Positions 1-8,655 are shown, counted from the first letter of the stretch. The stretch: DNA of 64,000 nt from Novosphingobium sp. KA1 (GCF_017309955.1 NZ_CP021247.1:1699001-1763000); one strand, 5' to 3'. Translations and numbers: made by a program. Notes: generated by a model from the sequence alone, not told the origin.

Positions 1-74
1 TCAACAGCAACACTGACGCAAAGCTGATGGCTGCAACAGAAGCAGCCTACGCGGAAGCAACGCAAGCCCCCTGA
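1..74 (+). CDS. 3' end of an unidentified CDS
   Basis: An open frame enters from the left edge in the phase starting at base 3 and stops at TGA 72-74. The 23 visible residues are polar and alanine-rich, ending in YAEATQAP. This is too short to identify. A hairpin follows directly, consistent with the end of a transcription unit. Confidence 0.4.
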   Translation, partial: NSNTDAKLMAATEAAYAEATQAP

Positions 75-81
75 CCGTCAA

Positions 82-125
82 CGGCCTCAAGGCTCAACCA
101 ATACAGCATCTTGGCCTTGGGGCCG
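82..125 (+). terminator. GC-rich hairpin between island genes
   Basis: CGGCCTCAAGGC (82-93) pairs with GCCTTGGGGCCG (114-125) over 12 bp with one G-U pair. There is no T tract after it, so it may be a terminator or an RNA element in the leader of the next gene. Similar hairpins occur at 3576, 5154 and 5656. Confidence 0.45.
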
Positions 126-187
126 CCATTCATCGCGTCTGTGCCTCGCTGCATGGGCGCTTTTTCATGTCCAGAAAGGACAGCACC

Positions 188-442
188 ATGCAAGTCATCG
201 GCTACCTGCTCGCAGGCTTCCTGATCCTCGGCCTGATCGGCGCAGCGGTCAAACTACTGGTCATCCTCGCCATTGCCGGAGTGATTATCGGCTTCATCGT
301 CAATCCCCGTGAATCGATCGGTATGATCGCTTTGCTGGCCATCATCGGCTTGGTCACGCGCTTTCCGCTGCCGGGAGCCATGATCATTCTCGCGTTGTGT
401 ATAGTCGGCACAATGTCGAAGGCCGGGAACGTGCCCTCGTAG
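188..442 (+). CDS. Small membrane protein (84 aa)
   Basis: The ATG at 188 follows AAAGGA at a good distance and is preferred over the upstream in-frame ATG at 167. The protein is almost wholly hydrophobic, with two to three predicted membrane helices (roughly residues 3-38, 45-58 and 60-77) separated by a short charged turn containing NPRES. Small multi-pass proteins of this kind are common in integrative elements. No family is recognised and no function is claimed. Confidence 0.6.
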   Translation: MQVIGYLLAGFLILGLIGAAVKLLVILAIAGVIIGFIVNPRESIGMIALLAIIGLVTRFPLPGAMIILALCIVGTMSKAGNVPS

Positions 443-827
443 CGTCGTCGATATTCGGGGAGCGGCCCAGACAGAGCCGGTAAAGCCGGAAGGCGGGACA
501 TCTGCAGCGTGACCACCGGCATACCGGCTCTACCCTCTTTCGGGCGGGCCGGGCGGAAATGTCGCACATCAATCAGCATGAGCGAATTCGGCTTGGCAAC
601 ACGTCCGGACCATGCTTATAAGCCCGCCGCGCTTCGGGGCGTCTACCACAGTCTAACTATGGGAGACGTTGGCGCATCACATCTCGGTCTTCGGACCATC
701 AAATCACATCACAAACCCGAAAAATCGTTGCGTTCGCTTTTGACAGGCGAGGTGCGTCCAGCGTTCAGCTCGGCGTATTCCCCTTCGGTGAACGTATGTT
801 TTTTCAGCCACTTAGCCCTCGTGGGCG
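443..827. other. Intergenic stretch, no convincing gene
   Basis: About 385 bases between the small membrane protein and the next start. The open frames here lack ribosome sites and family features. It may hold the promoter of the replication genes; TTGACA is visible at about 739-744 but no good -10 follows it at the usual distance. Confidence 0.4.
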
Positions 828-848
828 GTGGGATTAGGTATACGTGAT

Positions 849-1007
849 TTGACCAATAATAATGAAAACGCCGCGCCCTGCGCTGCTACCCCGTCTCGTT
901 CCTTTGGAGCGCGCGTTGCCGCTAACTGGCAGGCAATCGTCGAACATCTGCGCAATCTGCCTCTCACGGAAGAGCCCGAGATCAATCGGGAGAGCGCCGA
1001 TGCTTGA
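849..1007 (+). CDS. Small ORF overlapping the primase start
   Basis: A short frame ends at TGA 1005-1007, so its last 8 bases overlap the ATG (1000) of the primase gene; this arrangement usually means translational coupling. The start is uncertain: TTG at 849 or GTG at 828 are both in frame. The product would be about 52-59 aa, ending in a helical segment around WQAIVEHLRNLPLTEEP. No family is recognised. Confidence 0.4.
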   Translation: MTNNNENAAPCAATPSRSFGARVAANWQAIVEHLRNLPLTEEPEINRESADA

Positions 1008-3561
1008 TGTAAAAACGATCACCATAGGCCCCAAGGTGGACAACCCTTCGCCCATCGTGCGGGCCGAAGCCGAGCAAGGGCAAGATAGCACCCGCGTTCC
1101 CCCAACCAACGCCGATTTCTGTCAGGCGATCTTCTCCGACCTGTCGGCTGGTGGCACACCATTGATCACAGCGAAGACGGGCGATCCCAGTCAAGGAGGA
1201 TGGACGCCGCGCCCCGGCTCCGAGATTGATCGGATTTGTCAGCCTTCGGCAAACACCTACTTCAATTGCGCAAGCTTCAAGCCTGACGGTGATGATACTT
1301 GGGCTGCGAAGAAGGAGCAGGCCGTAGCCTACCATGCTGTCGTTCTCGATGACGTCGGCACCAAGGTTGCGCGGGAGGCGATCCCCGACATTGTGCCGAC
1401 ATGGGAACTCGAAACCAGCCCCGGCAACTTCCAAGTGGGGTTCAAGCTCAATCCGCCACTGCAGGACGCCTCGACGGTAGACCAGTTGCAAAAGCGGATT
1501 GCAGCAGCCGGGCTGACCGACAAAGGCGCTGGCGGAATGGCGCGATGGATGCGCCTTCCTATCGGTATCAACGGCAAGGAAAAGTACCGCGTTGATGGCC
1601 AGCCCTTCGTCTGCCGCATGCATGTCTGGAACCCGGACACGGCATATTCGGCGGATACCCTTGGTGACCTGCTTGCGCCGAACGTGACGACCACCCCGGC
1701 AAGGCAGTCCGCGAAATCAAAGGTCGGGGCAAACTCTGACCTGAATTGGGATGTCTATCAGCCCAGCGCGACGGAGAACCCGGTTCTGACGGCGTTCAAA
1801 GCCAACCGGCTCTATAAGTGCCAGACCGGGCCGGGAAAACATGAGGTGATTTGCCCATGGTTGTCGGAACATACTGACGCTGACGACTCCGGAACCGTGT
1901 ATTACGAACCAAGCGAAGCCTATCCTAACGGCGGATTCCGTTGCCAGCACTCGCATGGTGACCAGTACCGTCTCCGCGAGGTCGCCGAGCACTTCGGTCT
2001 GAACGCCTCTCAAGTCAGCAACAAGCCACTGATTCGGGTTGTGCAAGGTGAACTTGACGGTGTGGTAGCTGCCGCAGAATCGGTCCTAGCGAGTCAGGAG
2101 GGTGTGTTCCAAGCTGGCGGGTTGATCGTCAAGGCTGCCTTCGATGCCCGCACGGGCGACTACGGCCTAAACCCGCTTAGCGAGGCTGAGGTAACCCGCA
2201 TTCTGGCTAAGGGCGCGCACTGGGAAAAGCTGGACGGGCGTTCGGATGAGTGGCGTCGTACAGACCCTCCTGGACGGCACGTCACGGTTCTTCATCGCGG
2301 CGATCGTTTTGATCATCTCCTGCCGGTTGTGGGACTTGCCCGCCAACCATACTACCGTCCTGACGGCTCGCTCACCACGGCGTCCGGCTACGACCCGATA
2401 TCGCAGCGGATCGGCGTATTCGATGGCGCGAAGTTCGCTACGGTGGGTACATCGCGGGAAGATGCTCAACAGGCATTCGACCTGATCGACGGGCTTCTTG
2501 CCGAATTCCATTTCGTCTCTGACACGGACAAGGCAGCGGCGTTCTCAGCTATCCTCACAGCAGCAGTGCGTCCGAGCTTTGATCTAGCTCCGGCGTTCCA
2601 CGTGCAGGCCCCTGCCCCGGCATCAGGCAAATCTTATCTATGCGAAGTCATCAGTGGTTTTGCAGGACCGGGAACGCCTGCACGCATGAGCTATCCCAAG
2701 ACGCCGGACGAGGCGACCAAGGCGATCATGGCGGTGCTGCTAGGTGCGCCTGCGGTGATCGAATTCGACGACATGGATACCGATTGGCTGCCTCACGGAT
2801 CGATAAACCGGATGCTGACGTCGCGCAGCATCACCGATCGAATCTTGGGCCAGAGCAAGACTGCTACGGTTTCGACCACGGCGCTGGTGCTTGGGTCCGG
2901 CAACAACGTCGAACCGATCCGCGACCTTGCCCGCCGCGTCATCACAATCAAGCTGAACACACGCTCAGCTAGGCCCGGAACGATCCAGTATGCTGGAAAC
3001 CCCGTCGCCAAGCTGCGTGCCGAACGTGAAAAGTATGTCTCGGCAGCTCTGACCATCATCGAGGCCTGGAAGGCAGCGGGATCGCCCAAGGCACCCGTTC
3101 CTCCGGTCGCGAGCTACGATGGCCCCTGGACGGACCACTGTCGCCACCCGTTAATCTGGATGGACCTTGCCGACCCTGCCAGCAATCTGATCCAGCAAAT
3201 GCATACCGACCCGGACGCCGAAACGCTGAAGGTCATGCTGACCGAGTGGTACAAGAAGTATGGCAATTCGGTCAAAACCGTTCGGGCCATTCTCGATGAT
3301 ATGGGCGCGACTGCCCTGCATGATGCCATCGAGGATCTACCGGGTCAGCAGACAGGGCGGATCAATCGCTCCAAGCTCGGCTGGTACTTCAAGAAAAACA
3401 TGAACCGCATCGTCGGCGGCTACATGCTGGAGCAGGTTCCGGCGAGCGAACGCGTCGCCTGGAAGGTGGTGAAGGTGGAAGGTGGTGAACCGGCTTCCCC
3501 GCCTCTACCGGCTCCGACTGACGCGCTCCCTGAGAATGTCGCTCGCGAGCACATGTTCTAA
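1000..3561 (+). CDS. RepB-like primase / SF3-like helicase replication protein
   Basis: This 853-aa protein resembles the primase-helicases of satellites and integrative elements. The N-terminal third has RepB-primase-type patches (YFNCASF, HAVVLDD, ARWMRLPIGING). A Cys/His cluster follows at about residues 273-319 (CQ...CPW...CQHSH), as in primase zinc binding. The C-terminal part has a degenerate P loop (PAPASGKSY, about 540) and a Walker B-like AVIEFDDMD (about 588), suggesting an ATPase that opens the element's origin. ATG 1000 is chosen because GGGAGAG precedes it; the longer frame from 862 overlaps another small ORF. Exact family assignment is inference. Confidence 0.75.
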   Translation: MLDVKTITIGPKVDNPSPIVRAEAEQGQDSTRVPPTNADFCQAIFSDLSAGGTPLITAKTGDPSQGGWTPRPGSEIDRICQPSANTYFNCASFKPDGDDTWAAKKEQAVAYHAVVLDDVGTKVAREAIPDIVPTWELETSPGNFQVGFKLNPPLQDASTVDQLQKRIAAAGLTDKGAGGMARWMRLPIGINGKEKYRVDGQPFVCRMHVWNPDTAYSADTLGDLLAPNVTTTPARQSAKSKVGANSDLNWDVYQPSATENPVLTAFKANRLYKCQTGPGKHEVICPWLSEHTDADDSGTVYYEPSEAYPNGGFRCQHSHGDQYRLREVAEHFGLNASQVSNKPLIRVVQGELDGVVAAAESVLASQEGVFQAGGLIVKAAFDARTGDYGLNPLSEAEVTRILAKGAHWEKLDGRSDEWRRTDPPGRHVTVLHRGDRFDHLLPVVGLARQPYYRPDGSLTTASGYDPISQRIGVFDGAKFATVGTSREDAQQAFDLIDGLLAEFHFVSDTDKAAAFSAILTAAVRPSFDLAPAFHVQAPAPASGKSYLCEVISGFAGPGTPARMSYPKTPDEATKAIMAVLLGAPAVIEFDDMDTDWLPHGSINRMLTSRSITDRILGQSKTATVSTTALVLGSGNNVEPIRDLARRVITIKLNTRSARPGTIQYAGNPVAKLRAEREKYVSAALTIIEAWKAAGSPKAPVPPVASYDGPWTDHCRHPLIWMDLADPASNLIQQMHTDPDAETLKVMLTEWYKKYGNSVKTVRAILDDMGATALHDAIEDLPGQQTGRINRSKLGWYFKKNMNRIVGGYMLEQVPASERVAWKVVKVEGGEPASPPLPAPTDALPENVAREHMF

Positions 3562-3575
3562 TCGATCGAGGGCCT

Positions 3576-3602
3576 GAGGGGCGTTCAGCACGGGCGTCCC
3601 TC
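3576..3602 (+). terminator. Hairpin after the primase gene
   Basis: GAGGGGCG pairs with CGTCCCTC (8 bp, one G-U) around an 11-base loop, 14 bases after the stop codon. There is no T tract. It may end the primase transcript or belong to the integrase leader. Confidence 0.4.
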
Positions 3603-3739
3603 GCTTCCTCAACATCCCCAAATTCGCCGTTGTGGCCCCGCTGACAGTCGAACCGTGACTGTCCGGTACTCCGCCCTTGCGCTCGCCTCGCGGTGCCCAG
3701 CGGCCTCTTCATGAAAACACTTTCCAAAGGATATCAAGA

Positions 3740-4891
3740 ATGGCCAAGCTTAAACTCACTTCCGCCCTTTGCCGCGCCCTCGACTGCGAGACGGGCCTTA
3801 AAAAGGAAGTCTTTCGATGCACCGAGCAAACTGGCTTCGGCATCGAGGTCCGCTCATCGGGGCGCAAGACGTACTGGTTCTACTACACCAACCCTGCCGG
3901 AAAGGCTGCCCAGATCAAGATCGGCGGGTACGACGATATTACATTCGAGGCTGCCAAGCGAAGGGCGAAGGAACTGCGCTCGCAAACGGTCCTGGGTGGC
4001 GACCCTGCTGCCGAAAAGGCCGAGCGTAAGGCCATTCCGACCTACGGCGATATTGCCCTACAGCACATGGCGCACAACGCAACGTACCAAAAGACGCCCC
4101 ATAACACCGATCGGATCATCCGATGCCACCTGCTACCGCGCTGGGGCAAGCTCAGGCTGAACGAGATCACCTCACAGTCCATCGCGCTCTGGCTTGCAGA
4201 GAAGCGCAAAGGGCTCGCTCCGGCTACTGTCGAGAAGATCCGCGTCACCATGAATCGATCGTTTGAGCTGGCCGCTGAATGGAACATTCCCGGTGCATCA
4301 CCGAACCCGGTCCGTACGGTGAAGCGGATCAGGTTCAATAACCGCCGTGACAAGTACCTGACCGCCGACGAGGCGAAACGGTTGCTGGCAGAATGTGACG
4401 CCTCGCTTTGCAAACAGCTCGGTTCGATCGTTCGCCTCTTGCTTCTCACCGGGGCTCGCAAGATGGAGTTGCTACGGGCAAAATGGTCAGACGTCGATCT
4501 GGAACGGCGGGCGTGGTACATCCCAGAAACCAAGACCGGCGTGCCCCGACACGTGCCTTTGTCGTCAGCAGCAGTCGCCGTTATCGAAGGTCTGCGTCGA
4601 TGGGACGGGTGCCCATGGTTGATTCCCAACCCCGAAACCCGTGAGCCCTATACCGACCTAAAGCGTCCATGGGATACTGCCCGCGACAAGGCAGGCCTTT
4701 CAGACTTACGTATCCATGATCTGCGCCATTCCGCCGCAAGCTTCCTCGTGAACAGCGGTGTAGACCTTTACGCGGTCGGCAAGATCCTCGGGCATGCCGA
4801 TCACCAATCCACGATGCGATACGCCCACCTCGCCAACGACACGTTGATGTCTGCGGTCGAGGCCGGTGCCGCCAAGATGCAACTCGCCTGA
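3740..4891 (+). CDS. Tyrosine site-specific integrase
   Basis: A 383-aa phage/P4-type integrase that catalyses integration and excision between attP and the tRNA-Thr site. The N-terminus is the DUF4102-like arm-binding domain (FGIEVRSSGRKTYWFYY, IGGYDDITFEAAK). A SAM-like core-binding domain follows at about 95-190, and the C-terminus is catalytic. All catalytic positions are present: R240 in LTGARKMELL, K265 in ETKTG, H326 and R329 in HDLRH, H352 in LGHADHQST, and nucleophile Y361 in MRYAHL. ATG 3740 follows AAAGGA; a longer frame from 3677 lacks a ribosome site. The stop codon shares one base with the next ATG. Confidence 0.93.
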   Translation: MAKLKLTSALCRALDCETGLKKEVFRCTEQTGFGIEVRSSGRKTYWFYYTNPAGKAAQIKIGGYDDITFEAAKRRAKELRSQTVLGGDPAAEKAERKAIPTYGDIALQHMAHNATYQKTPHNTDRIIRCHLLPRWGKLRLNEITSQSIALWLAEKRKGLAPATVEKIRVTMNRSFELAAEWNIPGASPNPVRTVKRIRFNNRRDKYLTADEAKRLLAECDASLCKQLGSIVRLLLLTGARKMELLRAKWSDVDLERRAWYIPETKTGVPRHVPLSSAAVAVIEGLRRWDGCPWLIPNPETREPYTDLKRPWDTARDKAGLSDLRIHDLRHSAASFLVNSGVDLYAVGKILGHADHQSTMRYAHLANDTLMSAVEAGAAKMQLA

Positions 4892-5145
4892 TGATCGCGG
4901 ACGAATTGCAGCAGGAGCTTTTGGCGCTCGACACGGTCCTTCAAGATCGCGAGGTCAACCGTAACGAACGCGCCACTATCTTGATCGCGGAATGCCTTGG
5001 GTCGGGGCCTAGGCGTGGACCAGAGATACTCGATCGACTGCATCAACTTGGCTTCAACCGAAGGCATGTCGGCATCAGGCTCGAACGGGACAGGGGCGGA
5101 CCTTGGCGACGCACCGATGACGGCCACTACCAACTGAATCCGTAA
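4891..5145 (+). CDS. Hypothetical protein coupled to the integrase
   Basis: 84 aa; its ATG starts on the last base of the integrase stop (TGATG), so the two are probably translated together. The N-terminal half is an acidic helix; the C-terminal half (RRGPEILDRLHQLGFNRR) looks like a small winged-helix or HTH segment. The position suggests a recombination directionality factor or integrase partner, but that is inference. Confidence 0.65.
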   Translation: MIADELQQELLALDTVLQDREVNRNERATILIAECLGSGPRRGPEILDRLHQLGFNRRHVGIRLERDRGGPWRRTDDGHYQLNP

Positions 5146-5153
5146 CAACTTCC

Positions 5154-5180
5154 CCCGGACTTGCTGCCTGCAGGTTCGGG
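5154..5180 (+). terminator. Island hairpin, copy A
   Basis: CCCGGACTTG (5154-5163) pairs with CAGGTTCGGG (5171-5180): 10 bp with two G-U pairs around a 7-base loop. It sits 8 bases after the preceding stop codon and resembles the hairpin at 5656 in both stem and flanks. Terminator or leader element. Confidence 0.55.
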
Positions 5181-5261
5181 AATTCCTCTGGCATCCGCCG
5201 ACGCCCTTGCGTGCCTATTTTCCGGGCATGGATCGACGCGGCCTTTTCTCAAGGAATCGAT

Positions 5262-5648
5262 ATGACACAGCAGCAATTCGCCGGTCGGACATGCACCGAG
5301 TGGAACCGGGACTGGAAGCCTCTGAAGGACGGCCTCAGTCAACGCCACGCCGATCTACGCGGATCAGTCGGCGTTTTCCGTCTCCGCCTTGGCAAAGAGG
5401 TGGTCTACATCGGCTGTGGCCGAGAATATTCCAAAGGCGGCCTGATGAAGCGCCTGTTCGATTTCAGCCGGGAAAGCGACAGCGGGCGTAAGCATCATGC
5501 AGGCCAGAAGATATACGAACACCGCGCAACTCTTGAGGTCGATGTGATCGTAACCGGCACCGACTATTCCGCCGGGGTAATCGCCCAGCGCCTGAAGGGA
5601 GCCTTGCTTGGCATGAAGAAGCCCGCTTGGAACGTCGCTCGCACCTGA
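5262..5648 (+). CDS. GIY-YIG-like nuclease domain protein
   Basis: 128 aa from ATG 5262, preceded by AAGGA. The motif GVFRL...VVYIGCGRE matches the paired strands of the GIY-YIG fold, and KRLFDFSRESDSGRKHHAGQKIYEH follows where the active-site helix with its conserved Arg is expected. The nearly invariant Glu is not obvious. Such stand-alone domains in mobile elements are often homing or restriction-type nucleases. Catalytic competence is unproven. Confidence 0.6.
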   Translation: MTQQQFAGRTCTEWNRDWKPLKDGLSQRHADLRGSVGVFRLRLGKEVVYIGCGREYSKGGLMKRLFDFSRESDSGRKHHAGQKIYEHRATLEVDVIVTGTDYSAGVIAQRLKGALLGMKKPAWNVART

Positions 5649-5655
5649 ACCTACC

Positions 5656-5704
5656 GCCCCGGATTTGCCATGCGCAGGTCTGGGGCATTCCCTTATTATT
5701 TTTG
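5656..5704. terminator. Island hairpin, copy B; likely bidirectional terminator
   Basis: GCCCCGGATTTGC (5656-5668) pairs with GCAGGTCTGGGGC (5674-5686): 13 bp with three G-U pairs and a CATGC loop, followed by ATTCCCTTATTATTTTTG. It ends the GIY-YIG gene. On the minus strand it lies just after the remnant nuclease frame, so it could serve both directions. Confidence 0.7.
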
Positions 5705-6153
5705 TGATTTTACCGATGCTACAGCGCCGATCGCCATCCGGGCTGGCCCATAGACACCTTGGACGGAGCCGCGCTCTACGGCGCCAATCATTTCGATAGC
5801 TTCCGCCTTGATGGCCGCTGGCGTCCAACGGTTATGACCTCAATACCAAGGCCGTGCCAAGGATCGGGCAATCAGATGCTCCCCGGCGTCTTGTCCGTTG
5901 ACCGCCACGGTTGCCAAGGTTCGATCATATTTGTCTGTCCCGCTCCGGGCGATCGTCACGGTTCCACTGGTAAGGAATGCGGACAGTTCATCGCGGCTCT
6001 GCTCGACAAGGGCATAATCACACCAGCCCTCGCGACGACACTTCGGGCTTCCTCGCATTTCCGGCGCTTCGATGTTGGAAATCCGTATGCGTTCGCTAGC
6101 ACAACCCCTCGATCAAACGCAATATTAACGGTCGCATGGCAGTCGATATGCAT
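5696..6153 (-). pseudogene. Staphylococcal-nuclease-like (thermonuclease) pseudogene
   Basis: On the minus strand, ERIRISNIEAPE, CRREGWCDYALVEQ, DKYDRTLATVAVNGQDAGEHLI and ARSLARPWY reproduce the order of an SNase domain, including the active-site Arg and acidic residues near IEAPE. The frame is not intact. An in-frame TGA (6113-6115) lies just upstream, and the probable N-terminus (MHIDCHATVNIAF) is in another frame, so a frameshift is implied. A TGA after ARPWY (5840-5842) cuts off a further open stretch beginning GHNRWTPAA that runs to 5696. The start overlaps the divergent acyltransferase ATG. Confidence 0.65.
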
Positions 6154-7123
6154 GGGCAGATTGAATGGGCTAGATGGATTGCGCGGCATAGCGGCCGTCT
6201 GCGTCGTTGTTTTCCATACGGCTGCGATCAATAGCACATTTCAGCCTTTTGGCGGCGGCTATCTCGCTGTAGACTTCTTCTTCCTTCTTTCAGGATACGT
6301 CATGGCACGTAGTTATGAGGGAGGTCCAATCCGCAAACCTTCATTCCTGCTAAGGCGAGTGGCGCGCCTTTGGCCAACGATGGCGATCGGAGCCCTGCTC
6401 GGCGTGGCAGCTCACTGGGGGGAACCCCGGCTGCTGTCGTTCGTGGTCGCGGGCACGTTTTTGATGCCGCTGTTCATGACCGATCAGGCTTTTCCAATAA
6501 ACAATGCGTCATGGTCCATATTTTTCGAGCTTCTGGCGAACGCGGCACACTCACTGGTTCTCAGCAGAATTAGAAGCTGGGCCTTGAGCCTGCTCATCTT
6601 GGCATTTCTGTTTTGTGCAGTTTGGATAGTGTATGTATTTGGCGGGCTTAAGCCTGGACCATATACGCAAGCGTTCTGGCTTGGCCTGCCCCGCGCCATG
6701 TTCTCATACTCTATCGGTATACTCCTGTTTCGGAAATGGCGCGATGTCCCACCCGTTTCGATCCCGTTTGTCGTCACCATTGCTCTACTTCCTGTCATGC
6801 TTACCAAGCCTCTCGCCTTTTTTCTGGAGGGCGGCTGGTTCGACATCGCATTTGTCGTCTTGATATGCCCGACCTTGATCGCGGGAGGGTTGCGCCACAC
6901 TACCGCTTGGGGGAGATGGTTAGGGGAGATCTCTTTCCCATTGTACGCCACGCATTATCCTATCCTTACGATAGCCCACGCGGTCGGTGCATCCCCTCTG
7001 ATAGGGTTTTCAGCAACCGTCTTTGTGGCAGCGATCGTCCAATGGTGGAGGCCAATGCTCCATTATTGCAACGGTAAGCGTCTGGCCGCGCTCGCGATGA
7101 TGCTGCGTAGCAACCCTACATAG
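6152..7123 (+). CDS. Acyltransferase family 3 (OafA/YrhL type) membrane protein
   Basis: 323 aa with about nine to ten membrane helices. The family signature LNGLDGLRGIAAVCVVVFHTA, with the conserved Arg and His in the first helix region, is followed by YLAVDFFFLLSGYVMARSY. These enzymes O-acylate sugars of surface polysaccharide, lipopolysaccharide or peptidoglycan in the inner membrane. Here it is probably island cargo that alters the cell surface, for example phage receptors; that role is inferred. ATG 6152 starts at the conserved N-terminus. The much longer upstream open frame is the reverse side of the nuclease remnant. Confidence 0.88.
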   Translation: MGRLNGLDGLRGIAAVCVVVFHTAAINSTFQPFGGGYLAVDFFFLLSGYVMARSYEGGPIRKPSFLLRRVARLWPTMAIGALLGVAAHWGEPRLLSFVVAGTFLMPLFMTDQAFPINNASWSIFFELLANAAHSLVLSRIRSWALSLLILAFLFCAVWIVYVFGGLKPGPYTQAFWLGLPRAMFSYSIGILLFRKWRDVPPVSIPFVVTIALLPVMLTKPLAFFLEGGWFDIAFVVLICPTLIAGGLRHTTAWGRWLGEISFPLYATHYPILTIAHAVGASPLIGFSATVFVAAIVQWWRPMLHYCNGKRLAALAMMLRSNPT

Positions 7124-7171
7124 CGTTAACACCTTGCCCGGTGCGGCCTTCAATTGCAGTAAGCATTGCGT

Positions 7172-7882
7172 ATGATCGAATTCGCCGCCCCAGCGCATGA
7201 AGACCCGGCCCTTGCCCAATCCCCACTGCTGCGCGGTGCGTTGCTGACCCTCGGCTATATCGTCGAGCATGGTCCTATCGGTCTGACGCAGAGCAAAGCG
7301 TTGAAGCGGTATTTCGTGACGTGGGCTGCCGAAACGTTCGACTGGCCGTTTTACACCGCCGATGACCTTTACGGGGTCAACAAGGTGCTGAACGAACATG
7401 ATTTCCCGCCGCTGGTGGTTCTGCATGACCTGCTGGTGAGCGCCAAGCTGGCACGGCATCGCAAGGGCTTTCTGCACATCACGAAGACCGGCAAGGATCT
7501 GCTACAGCATCCCGGCAACCTCTGGATCGCCTTGGCCCATCACATCCTTTTCGTCCTCGATCACTCCCGGTACACGCGGTACGGTGATGAACTCGCCGGG
7601 GATTGGCTGCTGTTCCTCAACGTCATTAACGTCGAGGCCCATACTGGCCTGACCTACGAGCGTTTCGCAGAGGTGCTGTTCGGCGCTGGACCGGAAGACC
7701 ATTGGGTCTACGCGCTCGCCTACATCCACATCCTGCGCCCCATGTGCTGGCTGGGGCTGCTGGACGAAACCCGCCACGGCAAGCCCTATCCGACAGAGAA
7801 GCTGTTCACGAAGACCGCTCTATGGCCTCGGGTTATCCAGGCAGAATCAGACAAGATACTGCCGCCAATCACCCACCATTAG
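7172..7882 (+). CDS. Hypothetical protein, 236 aa
   Basis: Not assigned to a family. It is a soluble, helix-rich protein. The N-terminal part (LLRGALLTLGYIVEHGPIGLTQSKALKRYF) reads like a winged-helix segment, repeated in character by LVSAKLARHRKGFLHITKTGKDLL. The C-terminal half has several aromatic-rich helices (WLLFLNVINVEAHTG, DHWVYALAYIHILRPMCWLGLL). A TTG at 7166 is an alternative start; ribosome sites are weak for both. Its stop overlaps the stop region of the convergent gene by 4 bases. Confidence 0.65.
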   Translation: MIEFAAPAHEDPALAQSPLLRGALLTLGYIVEHGPIGLTQSKALKRYFVTWAAETFDWPFYTADDLYGVNKVLNEHDFPPLVVLHDLLVSAKLARHRKGFLHITKTGKDLLQHPGNLWIALAHHILFVLDHSRYTRYGDELAGDWLLFLNVINVEAHTGLTYERFAEVLFGAGPEDHWVYALAYIHILRPMCWLGLLDETRHGKPYPTEKLFTKTALWPRVIQAESDKILPPITHH

Positions 7883-8178
7883 ACCATTACAGTTGCGGAC
7901 ACCCGGCGACGAAACGGCTGATGCGGGGTTGCGGTACGCCGAACGTCTTGCAGTACGCTATTTCCAACGGTTGGCAGAAGCGCTTCAACCTCAATGGCTT
8001 CTTCATACGATTGTACATCCACATGCACATTGAAGCGCCCGTCGAAGCAGATGTTGACGACACTTGAAAGCGGGCACACCGAGCGCACCGCCTCGTACAA
8101 CAATTCCAGTTCAGTCCCCAGCGACCGGGTAGCGCACTGCGTCGGGTTCAAAGAGTGGATATTGCTGATAGAATTCAT
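7879..8178 (-). CDS. Hypothetical protein, 99 aa
   Basis: The ATG at 8178 has GAGGTGG about 6 bases upstream on the minus strand. The middle (ELLYEAVRSVCPLSSVVNICFDGRFNVHVDVQ) alternates like a helix followed by two strands, so a small folded alpha/beta protein is likely. The C-terminus is basic. No family is recognised. It ends tail to tail with the 236-aa gene. Confidence 0.55.
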   Translation of the reverse strand: MNSISNIHSLNPTQCATRSLGTELELLYEAVRSVCPLSSVVNICFDGRFNVHVDVQSYEEAIEVEALLPTVGNSVLQDVRRTATPHQPFRRRVSATVMV

Positions 8179-8655
8179 TGTACCACCTCATTCCTTTGCT
8201 TTACGCATAGGTAAACTTGGTTCGGCGCGGTTTGCTCCTGCTTCGTCGAGATGGTGGCTGGAGGTTACATGGTTTTCATCAAGTCGATATCAGGAAGCCT
8301 TTGAGTTATGGCTTGTTTTTGGCCGCGTAAAATTCTGTCAAATCCCCGAATGCCAGTTGGCAGAGCGACCCAGCTTTCCATCAAGGCTTGTTCGCCGAGT
8401 GCTGCGTTTGCAGGTGGCTTCCATAAGGCAGGCCTTTATCGAGGATCTCAGTTCTCATGCCGTTCACCTCTCCATCGTTCGCCCCGGTGGGGTAAATCAA
8501 AAATATCTACGTGTCACTCAATGGATTGGGTTGTGGCCTAGTAAATTATGCTGACGACACTATTTTCGAGAGCAGCGGAAGACCTGTGGCAATGCGAAAT
8601 TGCCGGAAACCTGGATATTACAATATACTTTTACAGTAGTGGTTGCATATAGATC
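8179..8655. other. Intergenic stretch, lower G+C
   Basis: About 480 bases that are visibly more A/T-rich than the rest of the window. Open frames here lack ribosome sites and recognisable features. It probably carries promoters of the divergent 99-aa gene and the GGDEF-EAL gene. Confidence 0.4.

Noticed and set aside
708..845. Minus-strand frame with KWLKKHTFTEGEYAELNAGRTSPVKSERNDFSGL-like reading
   Set aside because: No ATG, GTG or TTG in frame at its start and no ribosome site; could be a remnant but cannot be supported.
5759..6151. N-terminal extension of the acyltransferase
   Set aside because: This part is the reverse complement of the SNase-like remnant and lies before the conserved acyltransferase N-terminus.
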